Assembly: GCF_021033825.1 (NCBI RefSeq)
Contig: NZ_JAIFXZ010000003.1
Coordinates: 268,257 to 332,256 of the forward strand
DNA: 64,000 nucleotides
Direction: 5' to 3'
Source of the DNA: Dietzia aurantiaca
GTDB taxonomy: Bacteria > Actinomycetota > Actinomycetes > Mycobacteriales > Mycobacteriaceae
Shown: one piece after another, positions 17,530 to 25,514 of the stretch
How the letters are laid out: each line of letters starts with the position of its first letter
Numbering within the stretch: the stretch's first letter is position 1
Notes under the pieces: model-generated
Databases searched by the model: none
Seen by the model: the letters and a program-made list of their open reading frames with translations, nothing else
What the model was told of the DNA's origin: nothing
Made by a program: the position numbers and the translations under genes

Positions 17530-18990
17530 GTGACCGAAACTGATGCCACGCCCCGCTCGTCCACGACCGCCTCGCCGCCCCGCGATGCCCTAGCACTGGC
17601 CGCCGCCATCCGCTCCGGAGAAGCGGACACCCGGGACGTCGCGGAGGAGGCGTTCCGGCGCATCGAGGCGGTGAACCCCGCGCTCAACGCGGTGGTGTCG
17701 ACCCGGCGAGAGGAGGCTCTCTCCGAGATCGCGGATGGTCTTCCCGACGGGCCGCTGCGGGGCGTGCCGATCCTCATCAAGAACCTCGGAGCCGACGTGC
17801 GCAGCCAACCCGCCACTGACGGTTCCCGACTGTTCGCCGACGTGATCGCCGAGGTCGACTCGACCGTGGTCCAACGGTATAAAGCCGCCGGCATGGTCGT
17901 TCTGGGCACCACCAACGTCTCGGAGTTGGGCAAGATGCCGACGACGGAATCCTTGCTCTACGGTCCCTGCCGCAACCCGTGGAACACCGGGTACTCCACC
18001 GGCGGCTCCAGTGGCGGAGCAGCAGCTGCTGTCGCCTCGGGCATGGTCCCCGTCGCCCACGGAACCGACGGCGGAGGGTCGATCCGGATCCCCGCCTCGG
18101 CGTGTGGGCTGGTCGGCCTCAAGCCAAGCCGGGGACGGGTGCCGACCTGGCCGAATCCGGCAGGGTTCGCCTCGCCGGTGACCTCCCACCACGCGCTCAC
18201 CACGACCGTCCGGGATTCCGCCGCCCTGCTGGACGTGGTCGCCGGACATATACCGGGCGACGCCTACGGCGCGCCGACTCCGGCCAGGCCGTTCCTCGAT
18301 GAAGTCGGAACCGATCCCGGCAGGCTGCGTATCGGTCTCGTCCGAGCCGCACCGCACCCGTTCCCCACCGACCCGGTGGCGACGGCGATGGTCGACCGCA
18401 CGGCGGCTGTGATGGAGGAACTCGGCCACGAGCTCCACGAGGTCGAGCTGGGAGTCGACCTCGTCCACACGATCACGGTCAGCGGACGCATCATGATGGC
18501 GCAGATGTCAGCGACCATCGACAGGCGACTGGCCGAACTCGGTCGCGAGCTGCGTGACGACGACCTCGAACCGTGGACCCGCACCATTCTCGACAACGGC
18601 CGCGGCCTGAGCGCGGCAGATCTCAACGTCGAGCTGCAGTCGGCGCAGCGGATCGGCTGGCAACTCGGGGAACTGTTCGCGCGCGAGGGCGTCGACGTCA
18701 TCCTGCTACCGACCATCCCTCTTCGAGTTCCGGAACTGGGCCATCTGGACGTGACGGACCCTGCCACACTGTGGACTCGGGCGGCGACCTATTCCACGTG
18801 CACGTCACTGTTCAATGTCTCCGGGCAGCCCGCGATCTCGCTGCCCGCCGGCAAGGACGAGAACGGCCTGCCCGTCGGAGTCCAGTTCGCTGCCGACTAC
18901 GCACGTGAAGACCTACTCCTCCGTCTGGCGGGGCAGCTCGAGACGGCCGCGCCGTGGCCGTCCGTTGCGCCGGGCCACGTGGGTTGGTGA
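17530..18990 (+). CDS. Amidase, amidase-signature family
   Basis: Hydrolase of 486 residues with the Ser-cisSer-Lys triad of amidase-signature enzymes: Lys in GVPILIKNLG (near residue 84), the Gly/Ser-rich loop with STGGSSGGAAAAVASG and the GTDGGGSIRIPAS stretch. Sequence style recalls acylamidases and cyclic-dimer hydrolases; the substrate is unknown. It is not a GatA, since no gatB or gatC accompanies it. The GTG start lies four bases after the binding-protein stop, so the two are one operon: probably uptake, then cleavage of an amide or peptide. Confidence 0.88.
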   Translation: MTETDATPRSSTTASPPRDALALAAAIRSGEADTRDVAEEAFRRIEAVNPALNAVVSTRREEALSEIADGLPDGPLRGVPILIKNLGADVRSQPATDGSRLFADVIAEVDSTVVQRYKAAGMVVLGTTNVSELGKMPTTESLLYGPCRNPWNTGYSTGGSSGGAAAAVASGMVPVAHGTDGGGSIRIPASACGLVGLKPSRGRVPTWPNPAGFASPVTSHHALTTTVRDSAALLDVVAGHIPGDAYGAPTPARPFLDEVGTDPGRLRIGLVRAAPHPFPTDPVATAMVDRTAAVMEELGHELHEVELGVDLVHTITVSGRIMMAQMSATIDRRLAELGRELRDDDLEPWTRTILDNGRGLSAADLNVELQSAQRIGWQLGELFAREGVDVILLPTIPLRVPELGHLDVTDPATLWTRAATYSTCTSLFNVSGQPAISLPAGKDENGLPVGVQFAADYAREDLLLRLAGQLETAAPWPSVAPGHVGW

Positions 18991-19119
18991 ACCACCGCCA
19001 CGCTGTTGGACTGCCGGCGGCCACACCGTGGTCGCCGGCAGTCTGCAGGTGACGCGCTCGCGCCGGCCCCTCCGCCGCAGCGCCCCTCCCAGCAGGGGCG
19101 GCGACCCTACAGTGAAGGC

Positions 19120-21093
19120 GTGCAGACCTTGTTCATCGTCATCTCCGTCGTCATCAACACGGTCCTGGTCGCCTGGACGGTCCGGCGGCTGATGGGCGGG
19201 CCCGTGGGGTGGCCGCGGATCTTCGTGTTCTCGTTCATCGTCGCCCTCGTCGCCAACCCCCTTCTGCTCACCACACTCGAACACACGGGTATCGACGACC
19301 CGTCCGCCCCGGAACACATCTGGAGCACGGTCGCCATCTCGGTGCTCTTCGTCGCCTGGGTCATCGCGTTCGAGATCAGCATCCTGGTCGTGACCGAGAT
19401 CCTCGTGCCCACGGGGAGCCTGCCGGGTCCGATCGAGTTCGTGCGCGGGATGCCCGGCTGGTTCCGGCGCGCCCGCCGGTTCCGGCAGATCTTCGCCATC
19501 GCCGCCCGCCAGGGACTCATCGGCTACCTCGGTCGGTCCCGTTCAGCCGTGGACCGCCTGAACCGACCCGGCACCGCTGTCGCGCTGCGTACGGCGCTCA
19601 CCGAGGGCGGGGTGACGTTCGTCAAGCTGGGTCAGATGCTCTCGACCCGCCCCGATCTCCTGCCGCCTGCGTACATGAGCGAGTTGGCGCAGCTGCACAG
19701 CCAGGTCCCGCCGGATCCGTGGGAGACCGTCCGACAATCCCTCATCGCCGAGCTGGGGGGTCCGCCCGAGGAGGTGTTCTCGGAGTTCGAGCCCGAACCG
19801 CTGGCCGCGGCCTCCCTCGGACAGGTACACAAGGCCACGCTGACGACCGGTGAGGACGTGGTGGTCAAGATCCAGCGCCCGTCGGCCGACGCGACCGTGC
19901 GCGCCGATCTCGACATCATCACGCGGCTGGCCCGGCTGTTGGAGAAGCGGGCCGCGTGGGCTCGCCAACTCGGCGCGGTCGACCTGGCGGAAGGATTCGG
20001 GGCCTCCCTGTCCGAGGAGCTGGACTACCGGACGGAGCTGCGTAACCTCGCGGCCCTGGAGGGAACCGATGGTGTGGTCATCCCCGGTGCGCACCGGCGG
20101 TTCTCCACCAGGCGCATCCTCACGATGGACCGCATCGACGGCATCCCCCTGTCCCGCGCCGCGGACCAGATCGACGCGCTGTCCGCCACGGAGCGCGAGG
20201 ACCTCACCCGCACGATCCTCGAGGTGGTCCTGCGGCAGATCCTGGTCGACGGCGTCTTCCACGCCGACCTGCACGGTGGGAACATCCTGCTCACCCCGGA
20301 CGGGTCGTTCGCCCTTCTCGACTTCGGCTCGGTCGGCCGCCTGGACCGCCAGGCCCGTCTGGGACTGAGATCGCTGCTCATCGCCATCGACCGCCAAGAC
20401 GGCGCCGCCGCGACCACCGCCCTCTGCCACATCCTCATCCCGCCCGCGGACCTGGACCTCGTGACCACGCAGTGGCTCATCGGCGACCTCATCATGCGCA
20501 TCGAGGGCATGCCGGCCGACGTGCTGTTCAATGACCTGCTGCGGGCGGTCGTCTCGGCCGGGTTCAAGGTCCCGTCATCCATCGCCGCGGCCTTCCGCTG
20601 CCTGGGCGCACTCGAGGGCACCCTCTCGCTTCTGGCCCCGGATATGGATGTCATCGCCACCACCCGGTCGATCGCCTCGTCGGTGTTCCGGGAGAGCCTC
20701 TCGCCCGGCCACTCGGTGCGCACTGGCATCGAACAGGCCGCGCTGGTGGCGCCGATCGCCGAGCGAGCGCCCGCCCAACTGTCGTCGATCCTGGGACGCC
20801 TCGACCGCGACAACCTGGGGCTGAGCTTCTCGCCGCTCGCCGACCCGGCGAGCAGGGCGGTGGCCAACCACTTCGCGCAGGTCATCTCCCTGTCCGTGCT
20901 CACTGTCGTGGCGGCGTTCAGCGGTATCGCCCTGGTGCTGTCCGAGGAGGGGCCGCGGTGGTCGGACGACCTGCTGATGACCACCTACATCGGGATGTCC
21001 CTCCTGCTCATCGCCTACGTGATCGGCAGCCGCCTGGTGATCATGACACTGCAGCGCGGGTTCCAGGAGCACACGCGAACTCCCGCCGGGTAG
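19120..21093 (+). CDS. ABC1/UbiB-type atypical kinase, membrane-bound
   Basis: Protein of 657 residues. N-terminal hydrophobic helices are followed by the ABC1 domain: KLGQMLSTRPDLLP (the KxGQ motif), AAASLGQVHKA (Ala-rich nucleotide loop), VVVKIQRP, HADLHGGNILL and LLDFGSVGRL. Two hydrophobic helices end the protein. The family supports isoprenoid quinone synthesis or lipid handling, by ATPase more than protein-kinase activity. In an organism with menaquinone the exact target is unclear. The GTG at 19120 is chosen because the protein turns hydrophobic at once; the open frame extends further upstream without a good signal. Confidence 0.85.
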   Translation: MQTLFIVISVVINTVLVAWTVRRLMGGPVGWPRIFVFSFIVALVANPLLLTTLEHTGIDDPSAPEHIWSTVAISVLFVAWVIAFEISILVVTEILVPTGSLPGPIEFVRGMPGWFRRARRFRQIFAIAARQGLIGYLGRSRSAVDRLNRPGTAVALRTALTEGGVTFVKLGQMLSTRPDLLPPAYMSELAQLHSQVPPDPWETVRQSLIAELGGPPEEVFSEFEPEPLAAASLGQVHKATLTTGEDVVVKIQRPSADATVRADLDIITRLARLLEKRAAWARQLGAVDLAEGFGASLSEELDYRTELRNLAALEGTDGVVIPGAHRRFSTRRILTMDRIDGIPLSRAADQIDALSATEREDLTRTILEVVLRQILVDGVFHADLHGGNILLTPDGSFALLDFGSVGRLDRQARLGLRSLLIAIDRQDGAAATTALCHILIPPADLDLVTTQWLIGDLIMRIEGMPADVLFNDLLRAVVSAGFKVPSSIAAAFRCLGALEGTLSLLAPDMDVIATTRSIASSVFRESLSPGHSVRTGIEQAALVAPIAERAPAQLSSILGRLDRDNLGLSFSPLADPASRAVANHFAQVISLSVLTVVAAFSGIALVLSEEGPRWSDDLLMTTYIGMSLLLIAYVIGSRLVIMTLQRGFQEHTRTPAG

Positions 21094-21157
21094 CGCTGTA
21101 GGCGCCCGAGACGATTACCATCCGAACAAACGACCACTATTTGCCGGGAGCGTGGAA

Positions 21158-21814
21158 ATGGCTGGCCCCACCCGTGATGCCGCACGCAGCGAGAGTCGAC
21201 AACGGCGCGGCAAGGAGCCGGTACTGGCCTCGGCGATCCGCAACTTCACCGAGCGGGGCTTCCACGGAACGTCGATGCGGGACATCGCCGGAGATGCGGG
21301 GGTCACGGTCGCCTCGATCTATCACCACTTCGCTTCCAAGCAGGACATGCTGCAGGCGATCATGGTGCAGACATTGAGCGACGTGCTCTCGTCGACCAGA
21401 ACGGCACTGATGGGTGCCGGCACGGACCCGGCCGCACAACTGGGCGCGCTGGTCCACGCCTGGATCCTCTTCCATACCGATCGCCAGGCTGAAGCACTGA
21501 TCGGCGCATCCGAACTGCGCAGTCTCGACGGACCGGGACGCAAGCTGATCGTGACACTGCGCGATGAGCAGGAACGGATGTTCCAGGACGTGGTCGACCG
21601 GGGGATCAGCGAGGGAGCGTTCACCACCAACCACCCGCGCGAGGCCGCGCGCGCGGTGATCAACATGGGTTACGCGGTGGCTTCCTGGTACCGGAGCTCG
21701 GGCGATGTCTCGCCGGGCGAGATGGCGGACAGGTACGTGGAATTGGCGCTCGGCACCGTGGGATTCACAGGCGCCTCGGCCCCGGCCGTACCGGGCGGGG
21801 CCGCAGAGAGCTAG
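21158..21814 (+). CDS. TetR-family regulator of the kinase/acyl-CoA dehydrogenase genes
   Basis: About 218 residues with a TetR DNA-binding domain (TSMRDIAGDAGVTVASIYHHFASKQDML) of the type common in lipid regulators, and a C-terminal ligand domain. The ATG at 21158 has GGGAG eight bases upstream; a GTG two codons earlier also fits. The gene lies directly before the kinase and dehydrogenase genes, with a perfect palindrome between. An AAACGA half-site also lies upstream of its own start (near 21128). Confidence 0.87.
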   Translation: MAGPTRDAARSESRQRRGKEPVLASAIRNFTERGFHGTSMRDIAGDAGVTVASIYHHFASKQDMLQAIMVQTLSDVLSSTRTALMGAGTDPAAQLGALVHAWILFHTDRQAEALIGASELRSLDGPGRKLIVTLRDEQERMFQDVVDRGISEGAFTTNHPREAARAVINMGYAVASWYRSSGDVSPGEMADRYVELALGTVGFTGASAPAVPGGAAES

Positions 21815-21860
21815 AGCCGACTTCCCTCCGGGATCCCTTCGTCGACGCTATGGTGTATCC

Positions 21861-21872
21861 AAACGATCGTTT
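21861..21872. promoter_or_regulatory. Candidate TetR operator, perfect palindrome AAACGATCGTTT
   Basis: A 12-base perfect palindrome 15 bases before the kinase start. The same half-site AAACGA occurs upstream of the TetR gene. This suggests that the regulator controls both itself and the downstream pair. Confidence 0.6.
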
Positions 21873-21887
21873 AGATGAGGGGCTGCG

Positions 21888-22931
21888 ATGGCAGAGAGTG
21901 ATTCCTCCGCGGGCACGGTGAACATCCCCGCGCTACGAACATGGATGCACGAGGCTCGGCCCGACGGCCTGGCCGGGCCCCTGACGGCCCGCCTGATCGC
22001 CGGAGGCCGCAGCAATCCGACCTACGAAGTGTCCGACGGCACCCATCACTGGATCCTGCGACGTCCGCCGTACGGCGAAGTCCTCCAGTCCGCTCATGAC
22101 ATGTCGCGTGAAGCGAGAGTGATGGGCGCCCTGGCCGGCTCCGCCGTGCCCGTCCCCCACGTGGTGGGCCTGTGCCGGGACCCGGCGGTGCTCGGCGCCG
22201 AGTTCTACGTGATGGACAAGCTGGTCGGGCGCACCCTGCGTACCGCAGAGGACACCCGGTCCCTGACCCCGGACCAGCGAGGCCGGCTCACCGACACGAT
22301 GATCAGGACCCTGGTCGCTCTCCACGAGATCGATCCGGCCGACGTCGGACTGGAGGACTGGGGACGACCTCAGGGCTACCTCGAACGGCAGCTCAACCGA
22401 TGGGAGCGCCAGTGGCACGCCATCAAGACCTCCGAGCGGCCCCGGGTCGACGAGGTGATCGGCATGCTGCGTCGGTCCATGCCGGAGACGACGCTCCCGG
22501 GGATCGTTCACGGCGACTACAAGATCGATAATCTCCTGGTCGCCCACGAGGACCCCACGCAGATCCTCGGGGTGCTCGACTGGGAGATGTCCACCCTGGG
22601 AGACACCCTCGCCGACCTGGGCATGCTCATCAGCTTCTGGGACGAGGTCGGCACGTTCCACAACCCGATCACCGCCGGGGCGACCGCCCTCGAGGGCTTC
22701 CCCACCGCGAATGAGGTGGTGAGGAAGTACGCCGACCTCCGCAACATCTCGATCGACAGTCTCGACTGGTACATCATCTTCGCCGATCTCAAGCTCGCGG
22801 TGATCCTCGAGCAGATCCACGCCCGGCATCTCGCAGGGACGACAGTGGGCGACTGGTACGACGACATCGGCGGCATGGTCGCGCCGATCCTGGACCGCGC
22901 CCACGACCGCGCATTCCGGTCGGGACTCTAG
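21888..22931 (+). CDS. APH-family kinase, candidate 4-hydroxyacyl-CoA kinase
   Basis: Phosphotransferase of 347 residues with the kinase motifs of the APH fold: IVHGDYKIDNLL (catalytic loop, near residue 206) and LGVLDWEMSTLGD (metal-binding Asp). It is not a drug-resistance type; this subgroup travels with acyl-CoA dehydrogenases and forms the N-terminal domain of human ACAD10/ACAD11, and LvaA in Pseudomonas levulinate use, where it phosphorylates the 4-hydroxyl of 4-hydroxyacyl-CoA. The dehydrogenase gene follows after 36 bases. Function by analogy. Confidence 0.75.
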   Translation: MAESDSSAGTVNIPALRTWMHEARPDGLAGPLTARLIAGGRSNPTYEVSDGTHHWILRRPPYGEVLQSAHDMSREARVMGALAGSAVPVPHVVGLCRDPAVLGAEFYVMDKLVGRTLRTAEDTRSLTPDQRGRLTDTMIRTLVALHEIDPADVGLEDWGRPQGYLERQLNRWERQWHAIKTSERPRVDEVIGMLRRSMPETTLPGIVHGDYKIDNLLVAHEDPTQILGVLDWEMSTLGDTLADLGMLISFWDEVGTFHNPITAGATALEGFPTANEVVRKYADLRNISIDSLDWYIIFADLKLAVILEQIHARHLAGTTVGDWYDDIGGMVAPILDRAHDRAFRSGL

Positions 22932-22967
22932 ATCCACCCACCCCTCACCCACAGAACGGACACTGAC

Positions 22968-24197
22968 ATGCAGGACATCTCCGGGCTCCAACTGACCCCG
23001 TCACCGAAAGCGCAGGAGCTGCGCGCCACGCTCGTGGACTTCATGAACACCGAAGTCTTCCCCGCGGAGGCCGCCTACCACGCCTATCGCGCCGAACACG
23101 GTCAGGACGATCACACGCTCCCGCCCGTCGTGGAGGAACTCAAGACCAAGGCCCGAGCCCGGGGGCTGTGGAACCTCTTCCTCCCGTCCGAGTCGGGCAT
23201 CTCCCAGCTCGACTACGCGAGCCTCGCCGAGGTGACCGGGTGGTCCCTCGAGCTCGCGCCCGAGGCACTCAACTGTCAGGCCCCGGACACCGGGAACATG
23301 GAGCTGCTTCACCTGTTCGCGACCGATGAGCAGCGGGAGCAGTGGCTCGAGCCCCTCCTGCGGGGCGAGATCCGGTCCGCGTTCGCGATGACCGAGAAGA
23401 ACGTCGCGTCCTCGGACGCCACCAACATCGAGACCTCCATCGTGCGTGACGGCGACGAGTACGTGATCAACGGCCGCAAGTGGTGGACATCCGGCGCCGC
23501 GGACCCACGCTGTGCGTTCTTCATCGTCATGGGCAAGACCGACCCGACCGCGGCGCGGCACCTGCAGCAGTCGATGATCATCGTCCCCCGGGACACCCCC
23601 GGCGTGACCCTGGTGCGGGACGTCCCGGTGTTCGGGCGGCATGACCAGCACGGACACTGCGAGATGTTGTTCGAGGACGTGCGCGTCCCGGTCACCAACA
23701 TCCTCGACGAGGAGGGGTCGGGATTCGCGCTGGCCCAGGCCCGCCTCGGGCCCGGCCGGATCCACCACTGCATGCGCGCCCTCGGTGCCGCCGAGCGCGC
23801 CCACCAATTGATGACGACCCGGGTCCAGGAACGCATCGCGTTCGGCAAGCCTCTCGCGGAGCAGGGAATGATCCAGGCCGGCATCGCCGAATCCCGCCTC
23901 GAGATCGAGCAGGCCCGCCTGCTGTGCCAGCACGCCTCCGCGATCATCGACGCCCAGGGCAACAAGGCCGCCGCCCCGTATGTATCGATGGCCAAGATCA
24001 CCACGCCGCGAATCGCCCTGAACGTGATCGACCGAGCGATCCAGGTGCACGGGGGCATGGGCGTCAGTGACGACGTCCCACTCGCCGCGATGTACGGCTG
24101 GCACCGCGCCATGCGCATCTTCGACGGGCCGGACGAGGTGCATCTGCGCACCATCGCCAAGTCCGAACTCGCCGCGGCCACCGAGCTCAGGCCCTGA
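22968..24197 (+). CDS. ACAD10/11-like acyl-CoA dehydrogenase
   Basis: FAD enzyme of 409 residues. It has FAMTEKNVASSDATNIE near residue 138, the arginine loop RIAFGKPLAEQGMIQ, the VHGGMGVSDDVPLAAMY segment and FDGPDEVHLRTIAK near the end, the last being typical of the ACAD10/11 group. Beside an APH kinase, the predicted role is removal of phosphate from 4-phosphoacyl-CoA to give an enoyl-CoA for beta-oxidation; an ordinary dehydrogenase role cannot be excluded. A terminator hairpin follows the stop. Confidence 0.85.
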   Translation: MQDISGLQLTPSPKAQELRATLVDFMNTEVFPAEAAYHAYRAEHGQDDHTLPPVVEELKTKARARGLWNLFLPSESGISQLDYASLAEVTGWSLELAPEALNCQAPDTGNMELLHLFATDEQREQWLEPLLRGEIRSAFAMTEKNVASSDATNIETSIVRDGDEYVINGRKWWTSGAADPRCAFFIVMGKTDPTAARHLQQSMIIVPRDTPGVTLVRDVPVFGRHDQHGHCEMLFEDVRVPVTNILDEEGSGFALAQARLGPGRIHHCMRALGAAERAHQLMTTRVQERIAFGKPLAEQGMIQAGIAESRLEIEQARLLCQHASAIIDAQGNKAAAPYVSMAKITTPRIALNVIDRAIQVHGGMGVSDDVPLAAMYGWHRAMRIFDGPDEVHLRTIAKSELAAATELRP

Positions 24198-24198
24198 C

Positions 24199-24233
24199 CG
24201 GACGGGTCGCGGCACCCTGACCGCGACCCGCCC
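24199..24233. terminator. Terminator hairpin after the acyl-CoA dehydrogenase gene
   Basis: A GACGGGTCGCGG arm pairs with CCGCGACCCG about eight bases later, immediately after the dehydrogenase stop. There is no clear T run, as often in high-GC bacteria. Confidence 0.65.
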
Positions 24234-24239
24234 GTCTGC

Positions 24240-24421
24240 GCACCGGCGATCTCGTCGAACGCTGACCACACCCGATCGCGGAACTCCTGCGGATCGAACC
24301 GGTGGTTTCCCCAGAACCCTGTGGTCAGCGCGGTCGCGGCTGCGGCATAGACGTCATGGCCGAGCTGTTCCAGCGGGATGTACTCGGAGGCGCTCAGGTC
24401 GAACTCGGCGAGCCGCTAGAA
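24240..24421 (-). pseudogene. Possible gene remnant without start codon
   Basis: Read on the minus strand, about 60 codons after a TAG stop give a protein-like sequence (EYIPLEQLGHDVYAAAATAL, then FRDRVWSAFDEIAG) resembling the C-terminal part of a TetR regulator. No start codon precedes it and the frame then runs into the antisense of the dehydrogenase gene. Exporter genes of the kind that follows are often regulated by TetR, so this may be the decayed regulator. The rest of the 390-base gap holds only the exporter leader. Weak call. Confidence 0.3.
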
Positions 24422-24587
24422 CGTCGAATTTCGACAATCGATGAAATCTGACAGGCAGCACACCTAGTCTCCGACTCACCCTGCGGGCGATGATGCCGGC
24501 CACTGCGGCGCCCACCATCGTCCGGCACGTACCGGCGACCTCACCGAGCACGTCGCCCGTTCCACCGCCGCAACACGAGGGGCCGAC

Positions 24588-25514
24588 ATGAGTCCGACCG
24601 TCGAACTGGCCATCCGTACTTCAGGCCTCGTGAAGACCTTCGGCGCGGTCCGAGCCCTCGACGGACTCGATCTCGAGGTCGAGCGTGGCGAGGTCCACGG
24701 GTTTCTCGGCCCGAACGGCGCGGGCAAATCCACCGCGATCAGAGTGCTGCTGGGACTGCTGCGCGCCAACGGCGGCACCGCGGAGTTGTTGGGCGGCGAC
24801 CCGTGGCGAGATGTCGTGACACTCCATCGTCGCCTCGCCTACGTGCCCGGCGACGTGGTGCTCTGGCCTTCCCTGTCGGGGGGTGAGGCCATCGATCTCC
24901 TCGGCCGCATGCGCGGCGGGCTCGACGACGCGAGACGTGCCGCCCTCCTCGAGCGGTTCGAGCTGGACCCCACGAAGCGCGGCCGCACCTATTCCAAGGG
25001 GAACAGGCAGAAGGTCGCCATCATCGCCGCTCTGTCCTCCGACGTCGAACTCCTCATCCTGGACGAGCCCACCTCCGGTCTCGACCCGCTCATGGAGAAG
25101 GTGTTCCAGGAGGAGATCGCCGCGGAGAAGGCGCAGGGCCGCACCATCCTGCTTTCCAGCCACATCATGAGCGAGGTGGAGACTCTGGCCGACCGGGTCA
25201 GCATCATCCGCGACGGCCGGATCGTCGAGCGCGGGACGCTCGAGCAGCTGCGGGGGAACAGCCTCGTCACGATCCGCGCCACGCTCGGTCGGGCACCCCG
25301 GGACCTCGGGGAACTGACATTCCTGCACGAGCCCGCCCTCGAGGGCGATCGCCTCACGGCATCGGTGCCGCCCGGCCGGATCAACGCCGCCATGGCCGGG
25401 CTGATCGCCTACGAGATGTCGGCGCTCACGGTCTCCCCGCCATCACTGGAGGACCTGTTCCTCCGCCAGTACGAGGGCCAGCAGGACACCCGCGGACGGA
25501 CGGCGTCGCGATGA
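24588..25514 (+). CDS. ABC exporter ATPase, antibiotic-resistance type
   Basis: ATP-binding protein of 308 residues with Walker A GPNGAGKST, a YSKGNRQKV signature variant (in place of LSGGQ) and Walker B LLILDEPTSGLDPL. The extended C-terminal part is typical of drug and polyketide exporters such as DrrA and the tetronasin-resistance ATPase. It overlaps the permease gene by four bases (ATGA). GAGGGG precedes the ATG. Confidence 0.87.
   Translation: MSPTVELAIRTSGLVKTFGAVRALDGLDLEVERGEVHGFLGPNGAGKSTAIRVLLGLLRANGGTAELLGGDPWRDVVTLHRRLAYVPGDVVLWPSLSGGEAIDLLGRMRGGLDDARRAALLERFELDPTKRGRTYSKGNRQKVAIIAALSSDVELLILDEPTSGLDPLMEKVFQEEIAAEKAQGRTILLSSHIMSEVETLADRVSIIRDGRIVERGTLEQLRGNSLVTIRATLGRAPRDLGELTFLHEPALEGDRLTASVPPGRINAAMAGLIAYEMSALTVSPPSLEDLFLRQYEGQQDTRGRTASR

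Noticed and set aside
15897..17933. 678-codon open frame on the minus strand
   Set aside because: It lies antisense to the binding-protein and amidase genes. Its Arg/Asp/Gly-heavy composition is that of a high-GC shadow frame, and the plus-strand genes have clear motifs and signals.
23001..24269. 422-codon minus-strand frame
   Set aside because: Antisense shadow of the acyl-CoA dehydrogenase. Only its first few codons belong to the possible remnant noted at 24240.
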